Shown here one piece after another: positions 20,470-39,689 of a DNA stretch of 64,000 bases (the stretch's first letter is position 1; each line of letters starts with the position of its first letter). Origin of the DNA: Amorphochlora amoebiformis. Lineage: Eukaryota; Cercozoa; Chlorarachniophyceae. The stretch spans positions 1 through 64,000 of the forward strand of contig BAAHQB010000092.1 in NCBI GenBank assembly GCA_054601695.1, written 5' to 3'. The notes under the pieces were generated by a model. That model did no database searches. It saw only the letters and a list, made by a program, of their open reading frames with translations, and had not been told where the DNA came from. Made by a program: the position numbers and the translations under genes.

Positions 20470-20660
20470 TAAATAGATAATTAATATATATAATATACAT
20501 GTGTGTATGTGTGCATGTGTGCATATGTGTGTGCACACGCACGCACACGTAATATTACACACGTACACGTGTGTATATGTGCGCATATGTATATGCACAT
20601 ATGCACATGCACATACACAATACACATATTAAAACATCTATATATATATATACATACATA

Positions 20661-20711
<51 letters not shown>

Positions 20712-20730
20712 AATCTACACAATCATGTAG

Positions 20731-20854
20731 TATTCGATGGCCTTCCCAGCGATGCGACGTGAGCGGGGCGAGAACTTATTTTTTCGGGCTACGACTCAGA
20801 GAGATGATCAAGGGAGTCGCCCGGCAGGGGATGTCGTTGTAATATCTATGGAGG

Positions 20855-20914
<60 letters not shown>

Positions 20915-21307
20915 ATATGTATACATCGAAGGTGGAAATGGATTCCTTACTGAGTATATGTCTTTTTGAATATGAACCATATCTTAATTAGATATCTTAC
21001 GTATAGGACGTGCTAATCCCTATATGTCTTGTTGAATATGAAGCATATCTGAATTAGATATCTTACATATAGGATGTGCTACTCCATATATGTCTTTTTG
21101 AATATGAAGCATATCTTAATTAGATATCTTACATATAGGATGTGTTAATCCCTTCGGGATCTGGCACATTGTATAAGGGAACGACGTATGCGCTTCAGGG
21201 GTATTGGAAATGTATATATACATATATTTATATATAAATATATATATATAATTATATATATATATATATATATGTATATATTTATATATGTACGAATATA
21301 TATATAA

Positions 21308-21359
<52 letters not shown>

Positions 21360-21501
21360 ATATGCATGTATATTATATATGCATTTATAATATACATATA
21401 TATATATATATGTATATATAGGGATATGCATGTATATTATATATGCATTTATAATATATATATATATATATATATGTATTATATATATATATATGTATGT
21501 A

Positions 21502-21545
<44 letters not shown>

Positions 21546-21557
21546 TAATGTGTGTAT

Positions 21558-21589
<32 letters not shown>

Positions 21590-22432
21590 TATATACATTA
21601 TGTATATATATATATATATATATATATACATACATGTACTCATACATACTTACAAACATGTACACATCCATACGTTGCATACATGTATACAGACATACAT
21701 ATATATATGTATACATATATATATTATATACATGTACACATATATATATACATGTACAATATATATATATATATATATATATTATATACTTACATACATG
21801 TACACATACGTACATACATGTATACATACATACATACATACATGTACACATACATATATACATGTACACATACATACATACATACATTACACATACATAC
21901 GTACATACATGTACACATACATACGTACATACATGTACACATACATACATACATACATGTACACATACATATATACATACATGTACACATACATACGTAC
22001 ATACATGTATACATACATACATACATGTACACATACATACATACATGTACGCATACATTCATACATACATGTACACATACATACGTACATACATGTATAC
22101 ATGCATACATACATACATACATGTACACATACATACGTACATACATGTACACATACATACATACATGTACACATAAATACATACATACATGTACACATAC
22201 ATACGTACATACATGTATACATACACATATACATACATGCATGTACACATACATACATACATAAATGTACACATACATACATACATACGTGTACATATAT
22301 ATGCATACATACATGTTAACATACATACATACATACATACATACATACATGTATACATACATACATACATACATAATTGTAATAATGAAGATGTCATTGA
22401 ATTATAACATATATATATATATATATATTCAC

Positions 22433-22516
<84 letters not shown>

Positions 22517-22730
22517 ATATGTGTGTGCATAATATATAAATTTGCATGATCTATATAGATATTATGTATTACATAATATATATATATATATATATATATC
22601 TATATATTCACACACATACTTACATATACATGTATATATACATGTATTTATATTATATCTATATATATATATGTATTTGCACTACACTATATATAGATAC
22701 ATTTTCATATGTATATATATCTACATCTAT

Positions 22731-22795
<65 letters not shown>

Positions 22796-22912
22796 TACAC
22801 AGAGCCGCAGTCCCTTTTTACATCACATCCAAGCTTTCCCGAACGGAAGCAAGTCGCACACTTCTTTCCCAAGTACTTAAATAAATATTTAATATATATA
22901 TATATATATATA

Positions 22913-22946
<34 letters not shown>

Positions 22947-23073
22947 AATGTATTTATTGAAGTTATGATATGAGGAGGTCTTTAAATTTTTTTTCTATCT
23001 TTACAGATATTATATATATATTATATATATATATATATCTATATGTGTGTGTGTATATATAATACATATATTC

Positions 23074-23110
<37 letters not shown>

Positions 23111-23997
23111 TGTATATATATATATATACATGTAAGTACATGTATAATAATGTACCAATACACAAACCTATATGTATATACATACGTTTCGATATATATA
23201 TATATATTATATATATATATATATAGATATATATATATATATGTAGATATATATTTATATGTATATATATATATATATTATTAACATATGTATGCTAGTA
23301 TCCCTCTTTTCTACTCTTATGGTCATTCTCTCCCTCTCTCCCCCCCCCGGATCCTGTCTCTGATTCCGCATTTCTCTCTTCCACTCTCTCACTCCTAACC
23401 CTAACCCTAACCCTAACCCTAACCCTAACCCTAACCCTAACCCTAACCCTAACCAAAATTCCAAACCTAAACCTAGTATTAACCCTAATAATCGTCCATA
23501 TTCCTAAACCTTATTCTGATATGAGTCACGCCATTAACCCCAATCTCGTAATATTAATCCCGGCATGAATCCCGGTATTAATGTCGGTATTAATCCCGGT
23601 ATTAATCCCGGGATTAATCTTACGCGCAATGCTAATCCTAATGTAGGGAGATTTTTTGGGTGATTTTAGCAAAGATTCTAGGAGGCTTGTCACGGGACCT
23701 TCGACGCTTGATGTTCTTAAAGAAATTGCGGGTATATATGTATATTATACACATATATACATACATATACACATATATATATATGATAAATATATATTAA
23801 TATATATGTATATATATGTATATATATATGTATGTATATATATATATATATGTATGTATATAGATGTATTATGGAGTATTTTGCAGATGTATATATATTA
23901 TATATATATATATATATACATTTATATATATATATATATTATATATACATATGTATATATATGAACAAATAACGTGTATGTATATATTTACACAGTA

Positions 23998-24045
<48 letters not shown>

Positions 24046-24177
24046 GTATACGTTCTTAAAAATACATATTTATATTCGTATATATATAAAATACCTTACG
24101 TATATTATATGTATATATATATATATTATATTTATATATATATACATACATACATATATATATATATGTACATATAT

Positions 24178-24209
<32 letters not shown>

Positions 24210-24270
24210 GCGTATATAATGTACATTTAAACATATTATTATTCATAAACATATAGTAAATTAGATGTAC

Positions 24271-24312
<42 letters not shown>

Positions 24313-24568
24313 TATATATATATAATGTACGTTTTAAACATATTTCTTATTCATAGACAAAATCTCCATTATGACCATTCAATATACACATATTCATCAA
24401 TTTATATACATACATATACATCATACATAAAAATATATATATACATACATACATATGTGTATATATACATTTGTATATATATAATATATATATATATATA
24501 TAGTATATTATACATAGGTAGGACATTAGAAGGCACGAAAATACACTTTGTACATAGCGATCCAGAGG

Positions 24569-24613
<45 letters not shown>

Positions 24614-25067
24614 GTGTGTACAATACTACATATGTTATAAACAATATATACGTTCATATACATATATGCATATATATATATATATATGTATATACATACC
24701 CATATATAATCAATATACACATATACATATACAAACATAATATGTACACATATCTATTCCAGATTCTCACAGAAGCCAACCGAATTTTTAACGTCGAGAA
24801 AGTCCACAATCCTAACGTTGCTCTATACCGAGCTGCTTGGAGTGAGAACATCCAAGGTCACCCTAACCCTAACCCTAACCCTAACCCTAACCCTAACCCT
24901 AACCCTAACCCTAACCCTAACCCTAACCCTAACCCTAACCCTACCCTAACCCTAACCCTAACCCTAACCCTAACCCTAACCCTAACCGTCAAGACGTGGG
25001 GTTTCTTGATAGTGAATATGTGGGGTATATTTACATACACATATACATACATACAAACAAACATGCT

Positions 25068-25104
<37 letters not shown>

Positions 25105-25443
25105 GTATATATATATATATATATTTTTCCAGTTTTACAAAGGTCTAACTCACTCACAGACTCTCTTGACAGCGAAACTCTCGCATATGCATGCGTGTCT
25201 TGAAAAAGTCGCAAATACACCCCATACATTCATTTTCTAATCACAATCCAAGCATTGACTTTCAAGACACGCACGTCTTGACTTTCAAGACACGCACGTC
25301 TTGACTTTCAAGACACGCATATGCCAGAGTTTGGCTTTCACGAGAGTCCGTGAGTAAGTTAGACTTTTGTAAACTGCAAATACACCCCAGATATTCACTG
25401 TATATATGTACATGTTTTTTGTGTGGTATTGTATATATACATG

Positions 25444-25474
<31 letters not shown>

Positions 25475-25484
25475 AATACATCTG

Positions 25485-25515
<31 letters not shown>

Positions 25516-25519
25516 GTAT

Positions 25520-25550
<31 letters not shown>

Positions 25551-25585
25551 CATGTATACATATATACACATACATGTATACACAC

Positions 25586-25618
<33 letters not shown>

Positions 25619-25685
25619 TATCCAACCAGTTTCGGATGAGGAGATAGAAAATGCAACTGAAAACTGCTATCAGGCGACTTTTTAA
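20731..25685 (+). CDS. HAD-superfamily hydrolase (plant/algal/fungal type), right-arm copy
   Basis: Exons: 20731 to about 20840 (frame uncertain; the family-like reading contains [14 protein letters not shown]), 21139-21200, 22803-22872, 23299-23321, 23670-23731, 24518-24567, 24763-24856 and 25630-25685. From 21139 on, all junctions agree in phase. The protein shows [55 protein letters not shown] and ALYRAAW, matching the order FY.G...AL / PFYIVTSK..R...LL / GTGPK.EVLK / LHFVEDR / LYL..WGYN of a known HAD-like family. The nucleophile DxD exon was not found. The last intron (24857-25629) contains about 130 bp of CCCTAA repeat. The gene may continue through a GC-AG junction into the exons from 25831. 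The enzyme's substrate is unknown. Confidence 0.65.
20950..21148 (+). repeat. Three tandem copies of about 66 bp containing a HAD splice acceptor (right arm)
   Basis: Mirror of 4496-4690. The third copy provides the acceptor before 21139 (ACATATAG/GATGTG); the two upstream copies are decoys. Confidence 0.85.
21630..22380 (-). repeat. CATA/CATGTAC minisatellite (right arm, expanded)
   Basis: Same minisatellite as 3390-3915 but about 200 bp longer, showing independent copy-number change after the arm duplication. Confidence 0.9.
23395..23453 (-). repeat. Interstitial CCCTAA tract (right arm)
   Basis: About ten units in a HAD intron. Mirror of 2299-2361. Confidence 0.9.
23556..23625 (-). repeat. 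Tandem ATTAATCCCGG minisatellite (right arm)
   Basis: Mirror of 2139-2203, with small unit changes such as ATGTCGGT in place of one unit. Confidence 0.75.
24857..24987 (-). repeat. Interstitial CCCTAA tract at a HAD donor (right arm)
   Basis: Begins at the donor of exon 24763-24856. Reading through gives Pro-Asn and Thr-Leu repeats, which are not protein. Confidence 0.95.
25255..25322. repeat. Tandem hairpin-forming 22-mer (right arm)
   Basis: Inverted copy of 375-440 inside the last HAD intron. Confidence 0.8.
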
Positions 25686-25791
25686 TCTTATTTTTTTTTT
25701 TTTCATAAATAAATGATAATAAATTCGCATTATTTCAAATATGCTAATGTAATTTTTTTCGTATAGATATATGCAAATATGTATACATATG

Positions 25792-28629
<2,838 letters not shown>

Positions 28630-29872
28630 TGATACAATAAATTGATTCATTGATTGGTTGTATCATTCTCCAGATTTGATCAGATATTAGTTAAGTGTAA
28701 ACTAGACATAACAGCTTACTTCTTTGGTTTGGATACATGCTATGATGATATTCATAGATATTTTCGAGACAATTGTGACACACTCCAGACACTATCTACT
28801 ATTGTCAATCTATAATGTCATCTGATAAAATGATACTAACTAGTAGCTGAAGTAGTAAATAGTACTTACTCTCGTTACTATCGACGACTGAACTAGTGAA
28901 CAGTGACGAAACATGTAGTTAGTACGCACGCGTGCACCCACTTGTGGTAGCATGTTTGTTGTAAATGTACGTGTATGCTACGTATACGTACGTATATGCT
29001 CATACATTGTATATTATATATCCCTGAAGTCAGCACGTACAGTGAATTATACCGTTGCGAGTATATCCAATTACGAACGTACGTACGTACGTACGTACAT
29101 GCAGTACATACTAGAGATACAAAGTTGTACTTATACGCATGAAATATCATAGCATCTGGTATTCAATTCATACTTTTCACTATTACAACTAGTATACGTA
29201 CCAAACCAGTTATACGTACCAACCCAGCTACGCATCTAGCGCATGCTGAATTCACAGCAAGCCTAGTCAGGAGTTGTACCGTTTACGTACGTACGCTAAG
29301 TGTAGGTACATGCACAATGTGAGTACCGTGCGTGACACTGCGTGTCATTGTTATGCATTGTAATAGATCTTACTATCAATAAATAAGTTTGACTGATCTT
29401 TTTAGACGATCAGGCTGTATGTAAATCATTGAAATACAGCGTCGCATGTTAACGTTTTATACCTTCCTGCTTGTGGTAAATAAATGTACTACTCATATAC
29501 GTACGTACGTATACTTCATTCATTCTGCACGTACGTACGTACGTATAGTACGTGCAGTGCAAAAACATCGCATCTTCTGATAAATCTAATTAATCGAGTG
29601 ATTGATTGATACCCGGGCTTGGTTTCCAAAATTGATAACTGTGACAACAAACAGTCGATATGGAGAAATTTCTAGCTGCGGGTCTTCGAAACAATGCGAG
29701 CTTCGTAGGTGATTTGATAATCCTCGCCGTCTGCGTCGACGTTCGATTCGCTAGACTCTGACTCTGTTTCAGAGCCGTATTGGACATACTCCGGGTCTAA
29801 ACATTGGGGGATACACATACACGCAAAGTGTATATGTAGATGTATTGATATACATGTATGTATGTATGTATG

Positions 29873-29905
<33 letters not shown>

Positions 29906-29995
29906 GTATTATATTTTGTATTTGTGCACATGTATGTATGTGTTTATATAATTTATGTGTATATACATATATGTGTATATATACACATATATTGT

Positions 29996-30035
<40 letters not shown>

Positions 30036-30295
30036 TATATGTTTATAAGTATATAGACATATATGCATAAATATATACCCAAATATATTATATATATATA
30101 TATATATATATTATATAAATGTATATATATATACACATATATGCGTATATTATATAGTATTATTCCTACATGTGTATATACTTATCCATGTATTCTATAT
30201 CTATTACGTAAACATATTAGTTATATTATTGAACATATACAAAGTTTATACGTATATATTTACGCACACATACACACAAACATATATATATATAA

Positions 30296-30328
<33 letters not shown>

Positions 30329-30440
30329 GATATATATAAATAATGTATATTTCATATTATATATATATATATATGTATATATGTACGTATGTATATTATA
30401 TTATTTATACATGAACGTATATTGTTCATGCATATATATG

Positions 30441-30472
<32 letters not shown>

Positions 30473-30506
30473 ATATACGTATATATAATATGCATGTATG
30501 TACATG
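28630..30506. other. Convergent spacer with CTAG and ACGT/TACG motifs
   Basis: Lies between the plus-strand 3' exon (TAA at 28629) and the FANCI stop. From 28630 to about 29830 it is complex, with no credible exon. It is rich in ACTAGT-type words and self-complementary TACG/ACGT runs (29077-29100, 29497-29515, 29529-29546). From 29830 to 30500 it is AT/GT microsatellite. Confidence 0.6.
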
Positions 30507-31225
30507 TTACTTCATACATACATCATATTCAAACACTGAAAGGACACCTTCATCGGCTTCTTTAGCCTCCCGTACGTGACCCCCACAATCATGCCCATCT
30601 GATTTCTGTAGACCAGACATACATAAGCTTACATCAGATAGATATCCAACACACCCAAACCAGCAAAAACACACACACACCCTTCTCCGGCTCTCCTGAC
30701 ATTCCTCTGGATTTAGCGATGCTAATTTGTCGAGATCGATGTGATGGACGGCAGCCAGCTTGCTAATGTCTTGAACAAAAGATTCCAATCGAAGAACCAC
30801 TGCTGAGAGAATTATAAACCCCCTTTAATGGCGCGGTCGGTCTCATCTCATGCATGCCGAGATCGGAACAATATACCTACCCGGAGCGGCGCGCTTTTTT
30901 AAATTTTTTTTTTTGGTCCTCGTAGCCTTGGTCCACTTGTACATGTTGTGGACATCGCGAACTGCAGAGGCGATCTCCACGCACTCGCGAAAGACTCTGG
31001 ATAGCATTTGAGATGAAGCCTTTTTGGAGCCGCGTAACCGGTTTTTAGACCACCTTTGGATTTATATATACACGTTTATATATTTGTATATGTGTACATA
31101 TATGTGTATATATGTATATATGTGTATATATAGATGTATATCTATATGGCATGTAAATATATAATGGTATTTATATGTTTACGTATGTATGTATTATATA
31201 CACATATATATATATGTATATGACG

Positions 31226-31266
<41 letters not shown>

Positions 31267-31553
31267 TATGCGTATATACACATTTATATATATATATATA
31301 CATTCATATATACATATATATATATATATATAAACCAGTGTACATATACATATATATATATATATGTGTGTATATATACCCGTGTACATTTATGTATGTA
31401 TTATACAAATTATAATATATATATTTGTGTAATATATATATATATATATATATATGTATATGTGTATATATTATGATTTGAATATATATGTGTATATTAT
31501 ATATACATATATATATGTACACATATACCTATCTATGTATATGTTTTTGTACG

Positions 31554-31598
<45 letters not shown>

Positions 31599-31792
31599 AT
31601 ATTATATATATATATATATACACATATATATATTTGTATAATATATATATATATATATGTATGTATATAATATATATGTAGTGTAGAGAAATATGTATCA
31701 TGTATACTTGTATACATCTCTGTGTAAGAATATTTATGTGCACATACACACACAAATATATTATGTTACGTACACATTTAAATGCAGTCATA

Positions 31793-31827
<35 letters not shown>

Positions 31828-31835
31828 GTAAACAG

Positions 31836-31876
<41 letters not shown>

Positions 31877-31901
31877 TGTGTGGGTATATATACATATGTA
31901 T

Positions 31902-31940
<39 letters not shown>

Positions 31941-33054
31941 CATAGAATATTTACATTTATATAATACAAATATTCTATTTACATATATATATATATATAC
32001 ATACATACATATATACACATACATATAACATACAACCCACTTACACCTTACGCTCGGGTCAGTGACCCCTTGGATGGTGGAATCGACCACCGCTGAAATA
32101 ACTCCAAAGCAAGACGCGAGGCCCTGACACCCAGTTGGCAGACATATCATCAATCCAGCTACTCCAGTTTAAAATCTACAAACATTTCGAATCTAGGCTT
32201 ACCTGAAGGATGGGCCTGAGTGAGGGCGCTAGCGCAGGATGAAGCATGTGATGGGGTTTGTTGCGATGATCCTTGCCCTGAGCCTTGGCATCCTTGTCAA
32301 GAACCTTTGAATTTTTCTTGGCCCCCTCCTTGGCATCCGATTCCTGATTATTCGATCTGTGATCTTGGACGATGACGAGCTTGCAGAGGCGGGAGAGGAG
32401 GCGCAGGAGGCTTTCGATTCTAGCAATCTTGCTGTCCATATATCCCTGACCCGATCTATGATCGACGTTTAGGAGTGCCAACATAATCGACCACAGAAGG
32501 GTGCGGTAGTACAGACCCATGTTGAGATCGGTAAGCCCGCGGAGCCGGGGATGGGCGTGGAGAACTTTTAAATGTAACCTCGGCTTTACCTTGCACCTCG
32601 ACGACTTGGAAGGCTTGGATGACTTTGCTGACTTTGCTGACTTCGAGGATTTCTTGCCGGATAAATTATTAACATCTGGGAATGTTACCATGCCCTCCAG
32701 AGACCCCACAATGTTGTGGAATAGGTCGGGGATCTTTCTTACAGCCGTGAGCCCTACCATGTGCCACAAAAGCCGTTTGACGCATAAATCACGCTCATAT
32801 TTTCTCCTTCCCCCGATCCCGTTCTCTCTCGCAACCCTGAGTCTGTTCCTTGTCGCCGGGCCGTCCAACGCGGCTCCTGCCCCGGTCCCGAGAAGTGTGT
32901 TGAGCTTGAGTGATGTGGATCGGAATAGCGATCGATAAAGTGAGTGGTCGTTTGCGATGTGCCTAGGGCACCTCAGAATTGAATCAGTTGGCATCTGGTC
33001 CACACGCTGTGCCCATGGAGTCATTCCAATTCTCATGGCCTGGTCATCAAGTAA

Positions 33055-33094
<40 letters not shown>

Positions 33095-33196
33095 GTATGT
33101 ATATGCGATAAACAAATGCGCTTATATATATATGTGTGTGTGTATATGTATATATGTATATATATATATTATTTATATATGAATTTTTTACATATT

Positions 33197-33229
<33 letters not shown>

Positions 33230-33398
33230 ATACACATATATATTATACATATGCATATACCACCCACACACATAATACCATTTAAATATGTGTATCTATA
33301 TATATATATATATATATATATATAGATATATATAAACATATATATATATATATATACGTATGTATGTATATTAATGCGGATGTATTACACCTGTATGT

Positions 33399-33446
<48 letters not shown>

Positions 33447-33529
33447 GTATATAAAACCTTGTATATTTTTAATATAGTATATACATACGTAATACATACA
33501 TTACTAGATTTATTATATTCATGTATCCA

Positions 33530-33560
<31 letters not shown>

Positions 33561-34239
33561 TATAACATGTATATATATGTGTATATATATATGTGTGTGT
33601 ATACATATGATATATATTAAATATATCCACGTATACATGAAACATATATAATACATATGTATATGAATATATATCTGTATGTACATACAACATATAATAT
33701 ACATACATATATATATATATATATACATACATACATATATACATATATACATACATACATATATACACACATATACCAAGTCATTCGTGACAGGATAGGG
33801 CTCATGCAGAGCCCCGAACGCCATGGCACCAAGGAGATGCAAGCTTCCCATCAGGCGATGCAGCAATGCGCAGATATTAAAGCTCTCAAGGGCCAGGATG
33901 CTGTCGTCTGCCTTGTTGACTAGGCTACGGTACCACGCGAGAACCTTGCTCACTTCGCTCACGTTGGTGATTTCGGGGGTGGGAGAGGTAGTTGGGGGAG
34001 GTGTGGTCTGGATTTCGAGATTTCGATTCACACTGAGGAGAGCGACGAGGTTTGAGACACTGTTGGGGTCTGATTGCTGGCAGGCTGTGATGATAAGGTT
34101 TTGGAGGTGGAGGTGAACTGATAATACGAGAAGCAGTTGCTGCCATGTTTCTTGCTGGCTCACCAAAATCATTATGTGTTCCTGGGATGGATGTATGTTG
34201 TTATGATATAGATTAAGTATAGTTAGTATATGTATGTAC

Positions 34240-34274
<35 letters not shown>

Positions 34275-34497
34275 CAACATTTATGTATGCATATGAATAT
34301 ATATATGTATATATAATATATATGTATGTGTTCTATATTTGTATATGTATATAATGTATATACACCTATATATATACTATATATATATATATATTATATA
34401 TATATATATATTTTTAATATATATCTATATATATGTATAAATATTTATTTATATATATATGTATATGTATATATGTATATATATTTGTGTACACACG

Positions 34498-34551
<54 letters not shown>

Positions 34552-34572
34552 TATATGTGCGTGTACACATTT

Positions 34573-34606
<34 letters not shown>

Positions 34607-34684
34607 GTATATGAATATATGTATATATATATACATATATACATATATATATATATGTTCTGTTAAGTATATATCATGTAAATA

Positions 34685-34736
<52 letters not shown>

Positions 34737-36092
34737 TGTATACGAATATCTACGATATGCACATGCAGATGAGACAGATACCTTGTGAGCTAGCTTGTTT
34801 GTGGGAGTTGGGTTTGAGGCTTTCCTTTGGCGGGATTTTGGTTGGACTTGGCTTTGGGTTTGGGCTTGAAGCTGATGATCATCATCAGGATCGCCAAGTT
34901 CACGATTATTGATCTGCCCTGTGGGCTTCCATTCACATTCGGCCTCCGGATCCCCCAAGCCGTCCAGGTCGGATTCCCCATCAAAACCACCAAACCCCCC
35001 AAAATCGTCCTGAAAGAAAACCTTCTTGCGCCGCCGCCGTCTCTGGCTCCCTCGATTTCGATTCACGTTTCCACTGGCCGTCTCTGACTCACCTATTCCC
35101 ACTCCCAGTCTAGCCCTCTTGGAAGTGCAAAGCGGTGTGGCTGAACTTGCCGTGCTTGAAGTTGGTGCGGACGACTTCTTACGCTTCCGACTCGACGACG
35201 TCTTAACTGGGGGTTTGTGGGACTTGCCGTCTCGGAAGGCATGCTCAGCGGGCTGGGATGGCTGGGCTCTGAGGGACTGGGCTCTATTAAGTATCTCCTT
35301 GTTGTCGGTTGAAAGGGCCTTGATGAACTCGAATATTAGATGTGGGTGCTCGCGGCTGAAGCTTGCCACAGAGTCTTGCAAACGGGACTTGATTTCAATG
35401 AGCACGTCGAGACGGAGCAGGATGACTTCATCTTCTCCTAGTGACTTATCGGACGACTTATGGTCTGACTTCTCTCCTAGCGAAAGGTCGGGCTGTGTGA
35501 GAATCCAAAGCAGGAGCGGGGTGGAGGGCGAGCGCTGGCTCGACATTTCCATCATCGACTCCAGAGATCGGAGGGGATGTGTGAAGGCCTCATGCGAGTG
35601 CGTGGGCTGTTGGTTGATGTGGTTTTGGATCTTGTTGGTGAGGCTTCGCATGGTTCGGTAGAGGCGGAGGGTGTGGATGATGCGCTGGGCGTCGGAGGGC
35701 TTGGGGGTGCGGATGAGGTCGAGAGATGACAGACTGAGGGTATAGGCGAAGAATAGAGAGAGAGCGGTATCAAGGGCGTTTTCGAGATCCGGGATTTTGC
35801 TGAGGTCTAGGTCGTCTTCCTTTCCGTTTGCCGCAGAGGTGGCAGTTACAAAGTCGACGTCCGACGGATCGATATCAAAACCCATGTGGCGGATGTATGT
35901 AGATGGGTAGACGTCAAAGTCGGGTTGCTCCTTGCTCTTTGCCCGTCTGATATGTAATTATAACTATATATATATATATATATATATTATATTTATATAT
36001 ATATATATATATATATTATACATATATGTGCACACTCATATATAAAAATATATATGTGTATTTATAATATATATATACACACACATATATAT

Positions 36093-36125
<33 letters not shown>

Positions 36126-36201
36126 GTATAGCAACATATATATATATATATATATACTTGAAAATTTTATCAACATATTGCAATTTCATATATATATATA
36201 C

Positions 36202-36243
<42 letters not shown>

Positions 36244-36300
36244 CTAACATATACATATATTGTATGATCTATGCATATGTATCGACATATACATTTAAAT

Positions 36301-36378
<78 letters not shown>

Positions 36379-36411
36379 TATATATACATATATAGATAAA
36401 TAATGTAATAT

Positions 36412-36447
<36 letters not shown>

Positions 36448-36479
36448 TATATAGATAAATCATATAATATCACATTTAA

Positions 36480-36519
<40 letters not shown>

Positions 36520-36566
36520 CTAGATTACATACACGTATACATATACATATATGTATTTATATATAT

Positions 36567-36604
<38 letters not shown>

Positions 36605-36858
36605 TGTATATATATGTAGATCTGTATATGCATATATAAATATATACATATATATATACATATATTGTTATATTGTACATATATTGTTATATTATACATT
36701 CATATATATATATATATATATATATTGATATATATATATATATATATAATATATATATATATGTATATATATGTAGATCTGTATATGCAGATATAAATAT
36801 ATATATATATATATATATACATATATTGTTATATTGTACATATATTGTTATATTATAC

Positions 36859-36900
<42 letters not shown>

Positions 36901-38898
36901 GTATATATATACATGTGTGTATATATATGTGTATATGTATAAATATATATGTATGTATATATGTGTGTAGAACCGAGAGCGAGCCCTGAGTGGTGAAATC
37001 CACGTGCCAGGCCCAAACTCGTTTGAGATGCGCTCTTGCGAGTCAAGTAGCCTCTCGGAATAGCGGACCTGGCAGCGCAATAGCTGGGAGATCAACACGC
37101 ACCTTAGGGTCGCGAAGGAGTACCAGTGAGAAAGCGAGCATCCGCGCCTGGATTTTTCGTTGAGTGTAAAAGCCTTGACACCAAACGCGATGCTGGGAGT
37201 CCGAGAGTTGGTTTTGTTGGTATTTTTTGGGACTTGGAGGGATATTGGGTGTCCACCACCAGCCCAGCATAGAAGCTTGAGGCGATTGATCGCTGGGGTA
37301 AGATGGTACTTCCAGATCTCCAGCGCGACCTTCCCACTGAATGCGTCGCAGTTGACGAGCAAGAGGTCGAGGATGGAATTTCCTACGAAAAACCATCCGA
37401 CACTCCCGTGCGCGGCCGGGCCATTATGCAATTCCTTCACGATGCGGGGAAGTACACGGAGTACCCAAGACAGGACAGTACTTGTGATTGCGCTATTGGT
37501 ACCCGCATTGGTGACCGTTTCTTTCGTAGGATCCACATCTATTGTCTTGGTTTCCTTGGGCGCGAAGACTTGGTTCACAAAGAGTTGATGGATGACGATG
37601 ACAGCAATGTGGCGCTCCTTTGGCGTAGTTCCGCAAATGAGCTTTTGGACAAGGATGAGCATGCTGTCAATCATTTCTCGCTTCACTGTGCATATCCTCG
37701 CCAAGGCCCCCGCAATGTACCCAGCAACTTCGAGGTCGAGCGACTCAATGTGCAAGAGAATCTCCTTGAGAAAGTGTCCAAATGGACACACCTCCGGGAG
37801 CGAACGCTGAGCGATGAGCAAGATGACTCTCCCGACGACCTGCCGCCGGCTGAGCCTTTGCCAGACGTGGAGATTTGACAGCACTTTCTCGTGATCCTTG
37901 TTGGGTTGGATATTTAGAAGTTTTCGGTCTAGAACTCTTGGACTGCGATCCTCAGGAGCAGGTGCCCGCGCCCTGTCCCTTTTAGGCGCGGAGCTGATGT
38001 TACTGCTTCTAACCTCCCTCTTTCCACCCCTTCGCGTCTGGTATTTACTCCGTCTGACGGCGCGGCCGGCTGTGGTGTTGCGGGTAGTTGCGTAGTCGGC
38101 GGTGCTGGTTGACGCGGAAGCATACAAAGAGTAAGGGCGGAGCAAACACTGAGCTATTTGATGGCCGTGCTGATTGAGGGGCTGACCATTGTGACTTTGG
38201 TCTACCAGACGATCAAACGGCCACGAGGCCAAACCCGATCCTCGAGATCCAGACCTTGAGCAGCACGCCAAGAGGAGCTTGATCAACGGTCGGCGGCACA
38301 TTTCTACGCATTCGAATATACCGGGGATAAAGTAAACTGCCCATCTGAGGATAACTGACCTCGAGCCCAAACCGATACCTATTCTATAGCCCATTCTGAA
38401 GCCCATTCCAGAGCCTGATTCCGAGTCCCAGATTGAGTATACAAGCAACTCACAGAAAGCCATTATGGGCCCCAGGAAAAATGTATCGTTGAGGGCATCC
38501 CTGAAGCTAGGATTTTCGAGGATGGATTTGGCGATGGATAGTTTGAGGCGACCGTGATGCATGAGGTGCTCTAGCTTTTTCTGAGCGACCCACTTGACAC
38601 GGTGCATGCTTAGCAGCTTGCTCACCATCAGCCAGTCAAGCACCATGATCTAAGCATCACACATTACACCAACAATAAAATACGGTCGCCAAGTGTTTGC
38701 AATCAAAAATAACGAATTGGATAAAGGGTTTGGAAGGGTACCTCATCAGCGTTGGATAGCGCTTTCAAGTATACACGAAGAACGGGGCTGTCATGGCGCA
38801 TTCCCTCGGTGAGAACCTGTGGGGCAAATTAGCTCCTCGGTTCGCTACACACATACTATTTCAATATGCACATATATATGCATATTATACACACACAG

Positions 38899-38942
<44 letters not shown>

Positions 38943-38970
38943 TATATATTTGGACACATGTATGTGTATG

Positions 38971-39006
<36 letters not shown>

Positions 39007-39069
39007 CATTTGTACACATGTATATGTTTATATAAATATATAGATATATAAATATATATATATATATAT

Positions 39070-39112
<43 letters not shown>

Positions 39113-39466
39113 TATATGCAGATATATACATATGTATTTATGTGTGTGTATATATTGAGATTTACGCTTAATATAATATGATTATAGCACATGTATAGGT
39201 AAATACCTATGTATATATTATACACATATATATTTACATATACACACGCACACACACACATATATATATATATACAATACATATCTATATACATTATATA
39301 TATATATATATATATATAGATGTATGAATATGTACAAATATGTTTAGATTTGTTTTAACATTTACGCATACCTATACCAGATGTACACATGAGTTACATG
39401 TGTGTAATATAGAGATGTATATATGTGTATTTGTGCATACATACATATATAATATATGTATGTGTG

Positions 39467-39535
<69 letters not shown>

Positions 39536-39655
39536 CACATATATACACATGCATATATACAGTACCCATATAATATACGTTAATTACATAATACATATAA
39601 AATTTATGAATGGATGGTATATATGTATATTAAATATATATTAAATATATATTAA

Positions 39656-39689
<34 letters not shown>

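Noticed and set aside
28893-29150. ORFs in the CTAG/ACGT-rich spacer (85 and 66 codons)
   Set aside because: No splice context, family similarity or partner exon; composition is that of the motif-rich spacer.
36853-37878. Plus-strand ORFs opposite the large FANCI exon
   Set aside because: Shadows of the coding strand; the minus-strand frame has the family similarity and splice sites.
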